A DNA stretch of 25,741 nt from CAZADH01 sp964483805 (GTDB taxonomy: Bacteria; Muiribacteriota; Ozemobacteria; Ozemobacterales; Ozemobacteraceae): positions 1 through 25,741 of the forward strand of contig CAZADH010000056.1 of assembly GCA_964483805.1 (NCBI GenBank), written 5' to 3'. The notes under the pieces were generated by a model. The model was not told the DNA's origin. It searched no databases and worked only from the letters and a program-made list of their open reading frames with translations. Positions 1-7,985 of the stretch are shown here, piece after piece. Within the stretch, counting starts at the first letter, position 1; each line of letters begins with the position of its first letter. The position numbers and the translations under genes were made by a program.

Positions 1-882
1 GGGGTTGGTGGGGTCGAGCCATGGACCGCCCGGCGACCGCTTGAACCAGGTGAACTGCCGCCGGGCGTATTGCCGGGTGGCCAGCGCGATCGCCTCGGCC
101 ACCGCCCGGTGATCGACGGTGGCGGACTGCAGGTGGGGCAGCCACTCGCGATACCCGATCGTCTCAGTAAGGCCCGGGGCGGCCTCGCCGTACCGCTGTA
201 CCAATGCGCGCACCTCGGCCTCGAGCCCGGCGGCCAGCATCGTGGCGACGCGGGCGTTGATCCGCTGGTTCAGTGAATCCCGGTCGGGAGCGATCAACAG
301 GTTTTCGGTGCGGGCCGGCAGCGGCACGCGCTGGGCGCGGATCTCGGCCAGCGGCAGGTTCAGCGCCGTGATCAGTTCGATGGCGCGGGTGAGTCGGCGG
401 GGGTTGTTGATATCGATGATGGCCAGGGCGCCGGGATCGAGGCGGCGCAACCGTTCTTGCAGCGCCGCGCACCCGCCGTCGTGCAGCAATTGCTCGAGTT
501 CGTGGCGCAACCGGGGATCGGGCGGCGGCGCCGGCGGCAGGCCAAGGGTCAGGGCTTCGTGATAGTGGCCAGTGCCGCCGCAGAGGATGGGCAGGCGACC
601 GCGTGTCCATACATCGTGCAGCACATGGAGCGCCGCCGCGCGGTAGTCGTGGGCCGAGAACTGGCGGTTGGGCGTGATGATCCCGAACAGATGGTGGGGC
701 ACGTCGGCGCGTTCCCCGGCGGCGGGCCGGGCGGTGCCGATGCTCATCTCGTCGTAGACCTGGCGCGAGTCGCAGTTGATGATCTCGCCGCCAACGGCCC
801 GGGCAAGGGCCACCGCGAACCCGGTCTTGCCCGAGGCGGTCGGGCCGAGCACCGCAACGAGCAGGGGCAGTGGCGCGTTCAC
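1..882 (-). CDS. miaA: tRNA dimethylallyltransferase MiaA (3' end cut by window edge)
   Basis: MiaA transfers the dimethylallyl group of DMAPP to N6 of A37 in tRNAs that read codons starting with U, the first step of i6A/ms2i6A synthesis. The 294 visible residues start with a P-loop GPTASGKT at residues 13-20. The family motif DSRQVY follows at 38-43, and GGTGHY at 102-107 stands where GGTGLY is usual. A C-terminal QYARRQFTWFKR stretch is typical of the family. The stop lies beyond the window, but the family is about 300 residues long, so little is missing. The start is a GTG at 882-880. The in-frame codon two upstream is the TGA of mutL, so no earlier start exists. Only 3 bases separate mutL and miaA, which implies co-transcription and coupled translation. 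mutL-miaA adjacency is a familiar bacterial arrangement. Confidence 0.96.
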   Translation of the reverse strand, partial: MNAPLPLLVAVLGPTASGKTGFAVALARAVGGEIINCDSRQVYDEMSIGTARPAAGERADVPHHLFGIITPNRQFSAHDYRAAALHVLHDVWTRGRLPILCGGTGHYHEALTLGLPPAPPPDPRLRHELEQLLHDGGCAALQERLRRLDPGALAIIDINNPRRLTRAIELITALNLPLAEIRAQRVPLPARTENLLIAPDRDSLNQRINARVATMLAAGLEAEVRALVQRYGEAAPGLTETIGYREWLPHLQSATVDHRAVAEAIALATRQYARRQFTWFKRSPGGPWLDPTNP

Positions 883-885
883 CGG

Positions 886-2835
886 TCAGCCGCGCAGGAA
901 GGCCTGCTCGATGCGTTTGTGCGCAAGACGGGTGATGATTGGCCGGCCATGCGGGCAGGTGAAGGGATGGGCGGTGGCCAGCAGTTGCTCGAACAATGCT
1001 TCCATTTCGGCGACGGACAGTGGCGACCCGGCCTTGACCGCGCTCTTGCAGGCCATGGTCTTGAGCAGGTCGGTTTTGACCTCGGCAAAGCCTCGGCCTT
1101 CCCAACCGTTGAGCAGCTCGGTGAGCAGCGCCTGAATCGCGTCGGGCTCGAGCGTGTCGCGCCCCATGACCGGGATCGCCGTCAGGTAATACTGGTGGTC
1201 TTCCGCCTGGCGCACCGTGAAGCCGAGTTGGGCAAACTCGTCGCCATGGTTGGCCAGGAGCAGACGCTCGGACGGCAACAACTGCAGGTGCAACGGGAAC
1301 AGCAGTGGCTGGCTCAACACCTTCTGCTCGCGGTAGGTGACGGTGAGCGTGTCGAACAGCACCCGCTCATGGGCCACGTGTTGATCGACGAGAAACAGGC
1401 CGTCACGGTCTTCGCCGAGAAAATAGGTGTTGCGGTACTGGGCCAGCAGCCGCGGCGCCGACAACGAGGTCACCGGTTCGAACGCTGGCGCCGGATGACG
1501 GTCGGCGCTGACCGAAGATGGATGATGTATTGCTGTGTTTTCGCTGTCGTCACCGGCAACCAGACCCGGGTTCAGGGTGTATTGCCGGATGCCCGGGGAA
1601 GAAGATGCCGTCCCGTCGCGGCTCGTCGGCTCTTCATCGGCGTCGGCCTGGGCCCGGTGATGGTCGAAACCCGGCAGCGATCCCGTGGCGCGTGGCGCCG
1701 ACGCCGGACCCCGTCCTCCCGGCACGGCGGCAGTGGCGGCATCATCGCCTTCGGCGTCGTCTCCGGCGGATGTTGGTGGTTCCGCTTCGGTGGCCGCCGT
1801 CATCGGGTCGGCGACCAGCGAGAGGCCCGACAGCGAGCGGCGCAGCGTCTCGACCACGGTGCCGAAGATCCAGCCCTCGTCGCGAAAGCGGACCTCGGTC
1901 TTGGCCGGGTGCACGTTGACATCGACCGCTTCGGGGGGCAGACGCAGGTCGAGAACGAGGATCGGGTAGCGCCCCTTGGGGAAGAACGACGACAAAGCCT
2001 TGGCCACCGCCTGCTGCAGGAGACGTGAGCGCACGAAGCGACGATTGACCAGGAAGGTCATGAACCGGGCGCCGGTGCGGGCCATCTGGGGCGGCGAGAT
2101 GAAGCCGGTGAGGCGCGCGCCCCGCTCGGCCACAGAAGCGGGGGCGTTCAACGGTACCAGCGACCGGGTGACGTCGACGCCATATATTGCCAATACAACG
2201 TCAATAAGATTGCCGGAACCGGAACTGGCGACGACCAGTTGGTTGCTGCGCGTGAAACGCACGGCAACTTCGGGCCAACCCAGCATCAGGTGGCAGACGA
2301 GGTCACTGATGTGGCTCATCTCGGTGGTGTCGCTCTTGAGGAACTTGCGGCGGGCCGGCACGTTGAAGAACAGGTTGCGCACCTGGATCATCGTGCCCGG
2401 CGGCCGGGCGCACATTTCGATGCCGCGTGCCTGGCCTCCTTCGACCTGCAACCGCACGCCGACGTCTTCGGAAGCATGTCGCGTGGTCAGCGTCAGGCGT
2501 GACACAGAGGCGATGCTGGCGAGCGCTTCACCGCGAAAACCCAGTGAAGTGAGGCGCTCGAGGTCGGCTTCCGAGGTGATCTTGCTGGTGGCATGACGCT
2601 TGAGGGCCAGCGTGGCATCGGTCGCGGTCATGCCGCAACCGTCGTCGCTGATCTCGATGAGTTTGCTGCCCGCGTCTTTGATCTCGATCTCGATGCGGCG
2701 GGCCCCGGCGTCGATGGCGTTCTCGAGCAATTCTTTGACCACCGAGGCCGGTCGCTCGACGACCTCGCCCGCGGCGATCTTGTCGATGACGTCGTCGGGG
2801 AGCAATTTGATCTTGTTGTCGATTGTATTGCTCAT
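886..2835 (-). CDS. mutL: DNA mismatch repair protein MutL
   Basis: MutL is the ATPase that links mismatch recognition by MutS to strand incision. The 649-aa product has an N-terminal GHKL ATPase domain, with KELLENAIDAG at about 34-44, DDGCGM at 64-69 and GFRGEAL at 99-105. An acidic, Pro/Ala/Ser-rich linker follows. The C-terminal dimerisation domain carries the endonuclease-type motifs: QPLLFP, a DQH..HE motif at about residue 484, an ACKSAVKAG stretch, and CPHGRP at about 627-632. This suggests a latent nicking endonuclease of the non-MutH type. The DQH motif is a variant, with Val after DQH and Asp in place of the last Glu. The ATG at 2835 overlaps the tsaD stop as ATGA, and the open frame further upstream is antisense-like low-complexity sequence, so I chose this start. 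No mutS is seen in the window. Confidence 0.97.
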   Translation of the reverse strand: MSNTIDNKIKLLPDDVIDKIAAGEVVERPASVVKELLENAIDAGARRIEIEIKDAGSKLIEISDDGCGMTATDATLALKRHATSKITSEADLERLTSLGFRGEALASIASVSRLTLTTRHASEDVGVRLQVEGGQARGIEMCARPPGTMIQVRNLFFNVPARRKFLKSDTTEMSHISDLVCHLMLGWPEVAVRFTRSNQLVVASSGSGNLIDVVLAIYGVDVTRSLVPLNAPASVAERGARLTGFISPPQMARTGARFMTFLVNRRFVRSRLLQQAVAKALSSFFPKGRYPILVLDLRLPPEAVDVNVHPAKTEVRFRDEGWIFGTVVETLRRSLSGLSLVADPMTAATEAEPPTSAGDDAEGDDAATAAVPGGRGPASAPRATGSLPGFDHHRAQADADEEPTSRDGTASSSPGIRQYTLNPGLVAGDDSENTAIHHPSSVSADRHPAPAFEPVTSLSAPRLLAQYRNTYFLGEDRDGLFLVDQHVAHERVLFDTLTVTYREQKVLSQPLLFPLHLQLLPSERLLLANHGDEFAQLGFTVRQAEDHQYYLTAIPVMGRDTLEPDAIQALLTELLNGWEGRGFAEVKTDLLKTMACKSAVKAGSPLSVAEMEALFEQLLATAHPFTCPHGRPIITRLAHKRIEQAFLRG

Positions 2836-3845
2836 GTCGGAATCGGGGCGCCGATGGCCCAGTTGGCACTGGCGTTGACGGTCAGACCGTCGAGGTCGCG
2901 GTGGCTGTCGGCGACCCAGTGACCGTTGGCGGCGATCATCGCCGCATTGTCGGTGCACAGCACCAGGGGCGGCACGAGAAACTCGCATCCGTGCGCGGCG
3001 GCGACCTGCGCGAGACGTTCGCGCAGGGGTTGGTTTGCGGCCACGCCACCCGCCAACACCAGCAACGGCGGCCGATGCCGGCCGAGCGCCGCCGTGACCT
3101 TCTGCGCCAGGGTGTCGCACACCGCCTCCTGGAGCGAAGCACACAGGTCGGCAACGACGAGGCGGTCGCCCTCGGTGCGCATCAGGTTCAACACGGCGGT
3201 CTTCAGACCCGAGAAACTCATGGCTTCGGGCCGGTCGGCCATGGGGCGCGGCAAGGCGTAGCGTTTCGGGTTGCCCGCGGTCGCCGTTTTCTGGATGACC
3301 GGACCGCCCGGATAGCCCAGTTCGAGGACTCGCGCGATCTTGTCGAACAGTTCGCCGGGCGCGTCGTCGTGGGTCTGGCTGATGATCTCGATCTGGCGGT
3401 GGCTGTGACTCAGGGTCAGCAGGGCGTGCCCGCCCGACACGACCAGGCCGACGAATGGGAACGTCGGGGCGCGGCCGGCACCGAGGAATGCCGCACTCAG
3501 GTGGGCTTCGAGATGGTTCACCGGTACGAACGGGATGCGCAACGCCAGGGCGGCGGCCTTCGCCGCGCTCATGCCGACCAGCAGCGCGCCGAGCAGGCCG
3601 GGCCCGGTCGTCGCCGCCACCCGGCCGATGGGGTCGCCCGCGTCGCGCGCGATCGCGAGAACCTCGCCGAGCATCGGCGTGACCGCCTCGAGATGTTTGC
3701 GGCTGGCGACTTCCGGCACGACGCCGCCAAACCGGCGGTGGATCTCGATCTGGCTGCTGATGAGGTTGGCGACGACGCGGGTGCCGTCGGCGACCAACGC
3801 CACCGAGGTGTCGTCACACGAGGATTCGAAGCCCAGAGTCAGCAT
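2832..3845 (-). CDS. tsaD: tRNA N6-adenosine threonylcarbamoyltransferase TsaD (Kae1/Gcp/YgjD)
   Basis: TsaD transfers the threonylcarbamoyl group from TC-AMP to A37 of ANN-decoding tRNAs, giving t6A. It works with TsaB and TsaE, both encoded upstream in the same run. The 337-aa product has the ASKHA fold signature ESSCDDTSVAL at 7-17, GPGLLGALLVG at 81-91, the metal-binding HLEAH at 111-115, and SGGHALL at about 138-144. The length is normal for the family. I chose the ATG at 3845 because the conserved MLTLGFESSCDDTS begins there; a start 12 codons upstream would add non-conserved residues. The stop overlaps the mutL start (ATGA). A 55-base gap holding a 7-bp hairpin separates it from the AbiEi-like gene upstream. 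Confidence 0.97.
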   Translation of the reverse strand: MLTLGFESSCDDTSVALVADGTRVVANLISSQIEIHRRFGGVVPEVASRKHLEAVTPMLGEVLAIARDAGDPIGRVAATTGPGLLGALLVGMSAAKAAALALRIPFVPVNHLEAHLSAAFLGAGRAPTFPFVGLVVSGGHALLTLSHSHRQIEIISQTHDDAPGELFDKIARVLELGYPGGPVIQKTATAGNPKRYALPRPMADRPEAMSFSGLKTAVLNLMRTEGDRLVVADLCASLQEAVCDTLAQKVTAALGRHRPPLLVLAGGVAANQPLRERLAQVAAAHGCEFLVPPLVLCTDNAAMIAANGHWVADSHRDLDGLTVNASANWAIGAPIPT

Positions 3846-3869
3846 GGCGCCCACTTTACCCGAATGGCG

Positions 3870-3891
3870 CGACGGCTGCAAATCGCCGTCG
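3870..3891 (-). other. Intercistronic hairpin upstream of tsaD
   Basis: A perfect 7-bp inverted repeat, CGACGGC (3870-3876) and GCCGTCG (3885-3891), encloses an 8-base loop. It lies in the 55 bases between the stop of the AbiEi-like gene and the tsaD start. No U-run follows it on the minus strand, so it does not look like a complete intrinsic terminator. It could set the stability or relative expression of the tsaD-mutL-miaA part of the message. That function is inferred. Confidence 0.4.
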
Positions 3892-3900
3892 TCGGCCGGT

Positions 3901-6663
3901 TCAGAACACGGCTTCCCAGGCGCCGGGAACGACCAGGCGCAAGGCGCCGAACTTGTCGATGGTCGCCTCGAGCTGCACGTTGGCCCCGGGTTTGACCGAG
4001 CGGAGTGCGCGCCGAACGCGGTAGAGCGCGGTCTTCAACGCCGGCGGATCGATCTCGGGATCGAAGGGCGACCCCCAGACCGCCGGAAACAGCGCCGTGG
4101 TGGCGATGGCGTGCGGCCACGCCGCCACCAGGTTCGCGAGCATGCCGTGAACCAGCGACCCGCTCGTGAACAGACTGCGGCGCCCGTCGCAGGCGATCAC
4201 CCCGCCCGGACCGTCGATGCTCAAGGTGGCGTTGGCCACCCCGACGCGCCACCGGTCGTAGGATGGGATGTCGAACCGTCGGGTTCCCTGCGGGCTCCAC
4301 CAGGTCAGGCCGGCGAGGGTGTTGTCAATTGTATTGCTGAATCGGTCGACGATCTTGCGCAGACGGGGGGTGCGCGCCACCAGTTGCTGCACGGCGGCGT
4401 GCGGCGTGCGGCGCAGATGGTTGGCGACGAACCGTTCGCCGGCCGCATGCCCGAGGGCGAGCAGATCGGCCGCATACCAGGCCCAGAACGGGTCGTAGAT
4501 GCCGTTGGCGAGGGCGGCGGCGAGGTGCCGATCGAGATCGATGCCGGCCGCGAGCGGCGTGCCGGCGAAGCGCGCGGCGGTGAAAATCTCGGCGAGATCG
4601 GCCTCGGGCAGGCCGGGGCGGGCGAGAAAACCGGCGCGGGCGCGGCGCAGGCTCAGTTCGGCCTCGGGTTTGCCCAGAACCGACTCGCAGCCGGCGATGT
4701 GCCACCACAGTCCGCAGCAGTCGGCTTCGGCGATGCGCAACGCGGCAACGGTGGGCAACTGATGGCGATACTCGGTCAGGGCGCCCGCGAGATCGCCGGC
4801 AAAACGGCGGCTGTTGCCGCGAATGAAGCCGACGATATAAGCAAGCCGGGGTTCACCGATGCGGGCCACCCCGGTGTCGATCGAAGTCCACCAGGTGCGG
4901 GCGGCACCGTCCTGGCCCAGCAATTGGCAGGTCCAGGCCATCAGGGCGGCGGCGCTGATCCCGGTGGGGGTCGCCCACGGTTCGCGCCGTGGCCGCAGCA
5001 CTGCCAGCAGGTCGGTGTGGGCCCGCGGGATCTCGCCGAGCGCAAGCAGTGCCTTGGCGCGCTCGACGCGAAGCAGGTCGGCACCGGTGGCGGTGCGCCG
5101 CGGCGGACTCAACCGCAGCGCGCGGCCGTACAGTTCGATGGCACGGCGCAGTCGCCCGAGGCCGTACTCGGTCTGGCCTAGCGATGTCCAGATGGTCAGG
5201 CGGGCTTGGCGCGCGCCGCGGGCCGGCAGCGCCGCCGCCGCCGTGCGCAGGTGATGGCGGGCGGCCAGCGCGTTGCCGCGCGTCATGGCCATGCAGCCCA
5301 GCGCCGCCTCGACCATCATGAAGCCGCGCTGCGAACCGGCGGTAGCAAAGAGCTGCCGGGCGTTGTTAAGTTCGGTCTCGGCGTCGGCGAAGCGTCCGAG
5401 GCGTCGCAGGATGTTGCCGGCCGTGTAGGCCATCTCCGCCTGATCGGCCGGCGGCCGCGCGATGTCGAGGCGGCGCCGCTCGCGGTCGATCATGGCCAGG
5501 GCGTCGGCATTGGCACCGGCCCTGGTGAGGGCCCGGGTGGCGGTGATGCAGGTGCGGACGGCCAGGGCGTGGCCGCGCGCCACCTCGGCCTGGGCAATCG
5601 TCAGAACCGTGGCCTCNNNNNNNNNNGGCGTGCCCAACCCGAGCCGGTAACCTAGCAACAGGGCCGATTCCAGGCGTTCCAGGTCGGTGGTGGCCAGATG
5701 ACGACCGACCCAGGCGATGACCTCGCGTTGCCGGGGCAGCTCTCCGCGTCGCGCGCCGAGCGCAGTCGCAACCGACCCCTGCTTCTGCAGACGGCCTTCG
5801 AGCCAGTGATTGAGCCAGCGCGGCGCCGCGTGCGGCCCGCCGCGGCCGTGCACGATGCGGGCGTGGCCGGCCAGAAGTGCATCAAATGTATTGCTATCGG
5901 CACCGGAAATGAACGTGCCGGCAAAGGCGTCGAGCAGTCGGCGTGCCCGCGGGGTGGGGTCGTCGCGGATGACGATCTGCGCCTGCTCAGCCACCAGTGC
6001 GTGCAACGCCGGTGTCGACACGAGTTCAAGCCAATCGGCCACGGCCACCGGCAGATGCGTGCGGGCGGTGGGGCGCGGCGTCGTCAACAGCCCGGTCGGC
6101 ACCTTGAGGCGGAATCGTCCGTCCCATGCCGACTTGGGCCCGTCGCTGCGTGGATCGAGACGCACCGGCGTGGCGGTGAACTCGGCGAACGGGATCTGCG
6201 CGTGACGCAGTCGGCCGGCGTAGGCCAACCACCAGGATGCCCGCTTCAAGACCGAGTCGGAGGTTTGCCGCGCCAGACTGATCACGGTGTCGGCGTCGTA
6301 CGGAACATCGATGAACAGTTGGGCGAGGCGCTCGGCGGGCGGGGCGTGATCGAGCAGGGCGAGCAGATCGACGAGTGTCTTCTCGGGTGTCGACACCGGG
6401 ATCTCGCGGCCGTCGATGTCGAGCGTCTGGGTTGGTTCGAGGCGACTTTTCGGCAAGGTGACGAAAACGATCTCGTGCCCGTCGAGGGTGCGGCCACGCC
6501 GCCGTCGCGGGCTGACAATGGTCAAAGCCTGCGGTGGCTGATCGAGCAAACCCATGAGAAACAATGCCGTGCCGTGTGCATAGTATTCGCCGGCGAACTC
6601 GATCAATCCGGGCAGGGAATCGACCAGGGTGGCGCGCGAAAAATGGGGCGCCACGCCGCTCAT
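3901..6663 (-). CDS. AbiEi-antitoxin-like / TPR / C-terminal winged-helix protein
   Basis: This 920-aa protein has no obvious named family. Residues about 20-195 resemble AbiEi-type (type IV antitoxin) domains: GEYYAHGTALFLMGL at 25-39, then a strand-rich segment, IPVSTPEKTLVDLL at 88-101, and a helical stretch. The middle, about 210-700, is helical with TPR-like repeats (for example NILRRLGRFADAETEL and LGQTEYGLGRLRRAIELYGRAL). The last 125 residues resemble an OmpR/SARP-type winged helix, with WGSPFDPEIDPPALKTALYRVRRALR followed by a beta hairpin. The ATG at 6663 overlaps the tsaB stop (ATGA), so the gene is translationally coupled into the t6A operon. No AbiEii nucleotidyltransferase toxin is encoded nearby. 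The product is presumably a cytoplasmic DNA-binding regulator; its ligand and targets are unknown. A 10-N gap at about residues 346-349 makes the length provisional. Domain calls are by eye. Confidence 0.85.
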   Translation of the reverse strand: MSGVAPHFSRATLVDSLPGLIEFAGEYYAHGTALFLMGLLDQPPQALTIVSPRRRRGRTLDGHEIVFVTLPKSRLEPTQTLDIDGREIPVSTPEKTLVDLLALLDHAPPAERLAQLFIDVPYDADTVISLARQTSDSVLKRASWWLAYAGRLRHAQIPFAEFTATPVRLDPRSDGPKSAWDGRFRLKVPTGLLTTPRPTARTHLPVAVADWLELVSTPALHALVAEQAQIVIRDDPTPRARRLLDAFAGTFISGADSNTFDALLAGHARIVHGRGGPHAAPRWLNHWLEGRLQKQGSVATALGARRGELPRQREVIAWVGRHLATTDLERLESALLLGYRLGLGTXXXXEATVLTIAQAEVARGHALAVRTCITATRALTRAGANADALAMIDRERRRLDIARPPADQAEMAYTAGNILRRLGRFADAETELNNARQLFATAGSQRGFMMVEAALGCMAMTRGNALAARHHLRTAAAALPARGARQARLTIWTSLGQTEYGLGRLRRAIELYGRALRLSPPRRTATGADLLRVERAKALLALGEIPRAHTDLLAVLRPRREPWATPTGISAAALMAWTCQLLGQDGAARTWWTSIDTGVARIGEPRLAYIVGFIRGNSRRFAGDLAGALTEYRHQLPTVAALRIAEADCCGLWWHIAGCESVLGKPEAELSLRRARAGFLARPGLPEADLAEIFTAARFAGTPLAAGIDLDRHLAAALANGIYDPFWAWYAADLLALGHAAGERFVANHLRRTPHAAVQQLVARTPRLRKIVDRFSNTIDNTLAGLTWWSPQGTRRFDIPSYDRWRVGVANATLSIDGPGGVIACDGRRSLFTSGSLVHGMLANLVAAWPHAIATTALFPAVWGSPFDPEIDPPALKTALYRVRRALRSVKPGANVQLEATIDKFGALRLVVPGAWEAVF
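5617..5626. other. Assembly gap (10 N) inside the AbiEi-like gene
   Basis: Ten undetermined bases interrupt the coding sequence. The frame is the same on both sides if exactly ten bases are missing. A run of ten may be a fixed-length placeholder, so the real distance is uncertain. Confidence 0.98.
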
Positions 6664-7346
6664 TTTCGCACGGCCTCGGGCAGGGGTTGGGTATGGCCGT
6701 GCTTCTGCATCCAGGTGAGTTCGGCCTGCGACGGCACCACATAGAGTGGCGCCACCTGAAGAATGGGTTCCGGTGCGGCCACTTCGAGCAACGCCGCCAG
6801 AGCAGCGGCGTCTGGGGCAATGCATCCCGCCGCTCCCGAAAACGTTGGCTCGCCATCGACGACCCAGACCGGGAGTCCGTCGGCACCAAGGGTATCGGGC
6901 GTCTGCAGCGCCGGGGTGCTGTGGTCGTGCGTGGCACGGTCGGCACCGAGTGTCATATCGCGTATGTAATACTGCCCGGAGAACGCCGGCACCACGAGGC
7001 GCACGCGTCCGGTCACATTCTGGTGTGTCAGGGCGACGGCTGCCCAGGAAAAACGATCGACGCCGATCAACGGCAGATTGCGCATTTGCGCCAGCGTGCG
7101 CATGAAGGCGACGACGACGCGCAGGCCGGTCAACGAACCGGGACCGACCCCGACCGCAAGGGTGCCGAGGTCGTCGAGGTGGGTGCCGGCGGCGGTCAGC
7201 AGTTCGTCGAAGAAGGCGGGTAAGCGTGCCGACAGGTCGAAGCGGGTGTCCCAGGCCCGGTATGTTGGCGGACCAGCCTCCCCCGCGGCATAACCCACAA
7301 CCGTAGTGCGAGACCCGTCGAGAAAAACCAGCGGTTTGCGATTCAT
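6660..7346 (-). CDS. tsaB: t6A biosynthesis partner protein TsaB (YeaZ)
   Basis: TsaB is the non-catalytic ASKHA-fold partner that dimerises with TsaD and is required for t6A formation on tRNA. The 228-aa product carries the diagnostic motif GVGPGSLTGLR at residues 66-76 after an N-terminal strand (LVFLDGSRTTVVGY). The rest is divergent, as is usual for TsaB. A GGGAG Shine-Dalgarno-like element lies about 12 bases before the ATG at 7346. Its stop overlaps the start of the AbiEi-like gene (ATGA). It is separated from tsaE by 165 bases, the longest gap in this gene run apart from the divergent promoter region, so it may also have its own promoter. Confidence 0.94.
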   Translation of the reverse strand: MNRKPLVFLDGSRTTVVGYAAGEAGPPTYRAWDTRFDLSARLPAFFDELLTAAGTHLDDLGTLAVGVGPGSLTGLRVVVAFMRTLAQMRNLPLIGVDRFSWAAVALTHQNVTGRVRLVVPAFSGQYYIRDMTLGADRATHDHSTPALQTPDTLGADGLPVWVVDGEPTFSGAAGCIAPDAAALAALLEVAAPEPILQVAPLYVVPSQAELTWMQKHGHTQPLPEAVRK

Positions 7347-7377
7347 GGTTTACAGCTCTCCCACGTCACCAGCCAAA

Positions 7378-7410
7378 GATACATATAACGTATGTCTTTC
7401 TGTTAACCCG
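7378..7410 (-). promoter_or_regulatory. AT-rich island with small inverted repeat upstream of tsaB
   Basis: Inside the 165-base gap between tsaE and tsaB lies an AT-rich patch in otherwise GC-rich DNA. It contains ACATA (7381-7385) and TATGT (7391-7395) as an inverted repeat, next to GTTAAC (7402-7407). On the minus strand TTAACA is followed by TATATG or TATGTA, but the spacing (13-15) is short for a sigma-70 promoter. I regard this as a possible operator or weak promoter for tsaB and the genes after it. Confidence 0.25.
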
Positions 7411-7511
7411 GTCTCTCGGCAGGGCGGTGGCGCGACGCGCAACCCGCGGTTCACGCCCCCCATCGCTGGGGCAACCGGGCCCTGCGCCCATGCGGCGCGG
7501 ACCGATCGTGG

Positions 7512-7985
7512 TCATGGCGAGACCTCGCGGTGCTCGCGGCAGGTGATTGCCCGTGTGCCGTCATCGCCGACCCGGATGTCGATGTGCAGATGGTCGAACC
7601 GGCTCAGTTCGGGCACGCGTTCGGGCCACTCGATGACGCAGCGCAGGCCGCGCTCGAGCGCCTCGAACAGGCCGAGATCCCACACCTCTTCGAAGCAGCC
7701 GATACGGTAGAGGTCGAGATGCCACAGGCGGGTCGCCCCGATGACATACTCGTTCAAGACGGTAAAGGTCGGGCTGGTGACCGGGCCGGCGTACCCGAGG
7801 GCGTGTGCGAACCCTCGGGTCCATAGGGTTTTGCCGGCGCCGAGGTCGCCGTGCAGCAGGATGAGTTGCTGGGGCATCGTGCGCGCAATCCCGGCCCCGT
7901 GCGCCGCCGTGTCGTCCGGCGTGGCGCAGAGGACCGGTGGGAGCGCGCAGTTGGTCTCGGCCATGCCCACCCGCCCGTCCCGCAT
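7512..7985 (-). CDS. tsaE: tRNA threonylcarbamoyladenosine biosynthesis ATPase TsaE (YjeE)
   Basis: TsaE is the P-loop ATPase that binds the TsaB-TsaD complex and is needed for multiple rounds of t6A synthesis. The 157-aa product has the Walker A motif GDLGAGKT at residues 46-53, SPTF shortly after, HLDLYRI, and the EWPERV segment typical of the family. The ATG at 7985 overlaps the helicase stop as TGATG, which favours that start. An internal ATG at 7964 would remove seven poorly conserved residues and cannot be excluded. Neither start has a strong Shine-Dalgarno sequence, consistent with coupled translation from the helicase gene. Confidence 0.94.
   Translation of the reverse strand: MRDGRVGMAETNCALPPVLCATPDDTAAHGAGIARTMPQQLILLHGDLGAGKTLWTRGFAHALGYAGPVTSPTFTVLNEYVIGATRLWHLDLYRIGCFEEVWDLGLFEALERGLRCVIEWPERVPELSRFDHLHIDIRVGDDGTRAITCREHREVSP

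Noticed and set aside
457..2028. Long plus-strand open frame opposite mutL and miaA
   Set aside because: It is antisense to well-conserved MiaA and MutL sequence, and its product is Arg/Gly/Gln-rich without motifs. Such frames are common in GC-rich DNA.
2836..3144. N-terminal extension of the mutL frame
   Set aside because: It overlaps conserved tsaD sequence; the ATGA overlap and the family start support 2835.
3901..6663. A complete AbiE toxin-antitoxin pair
   Set aside because: No AbiEii-type nucleotidyltransferase is encoded on either side; the neighbours are tsaB and tsaD.
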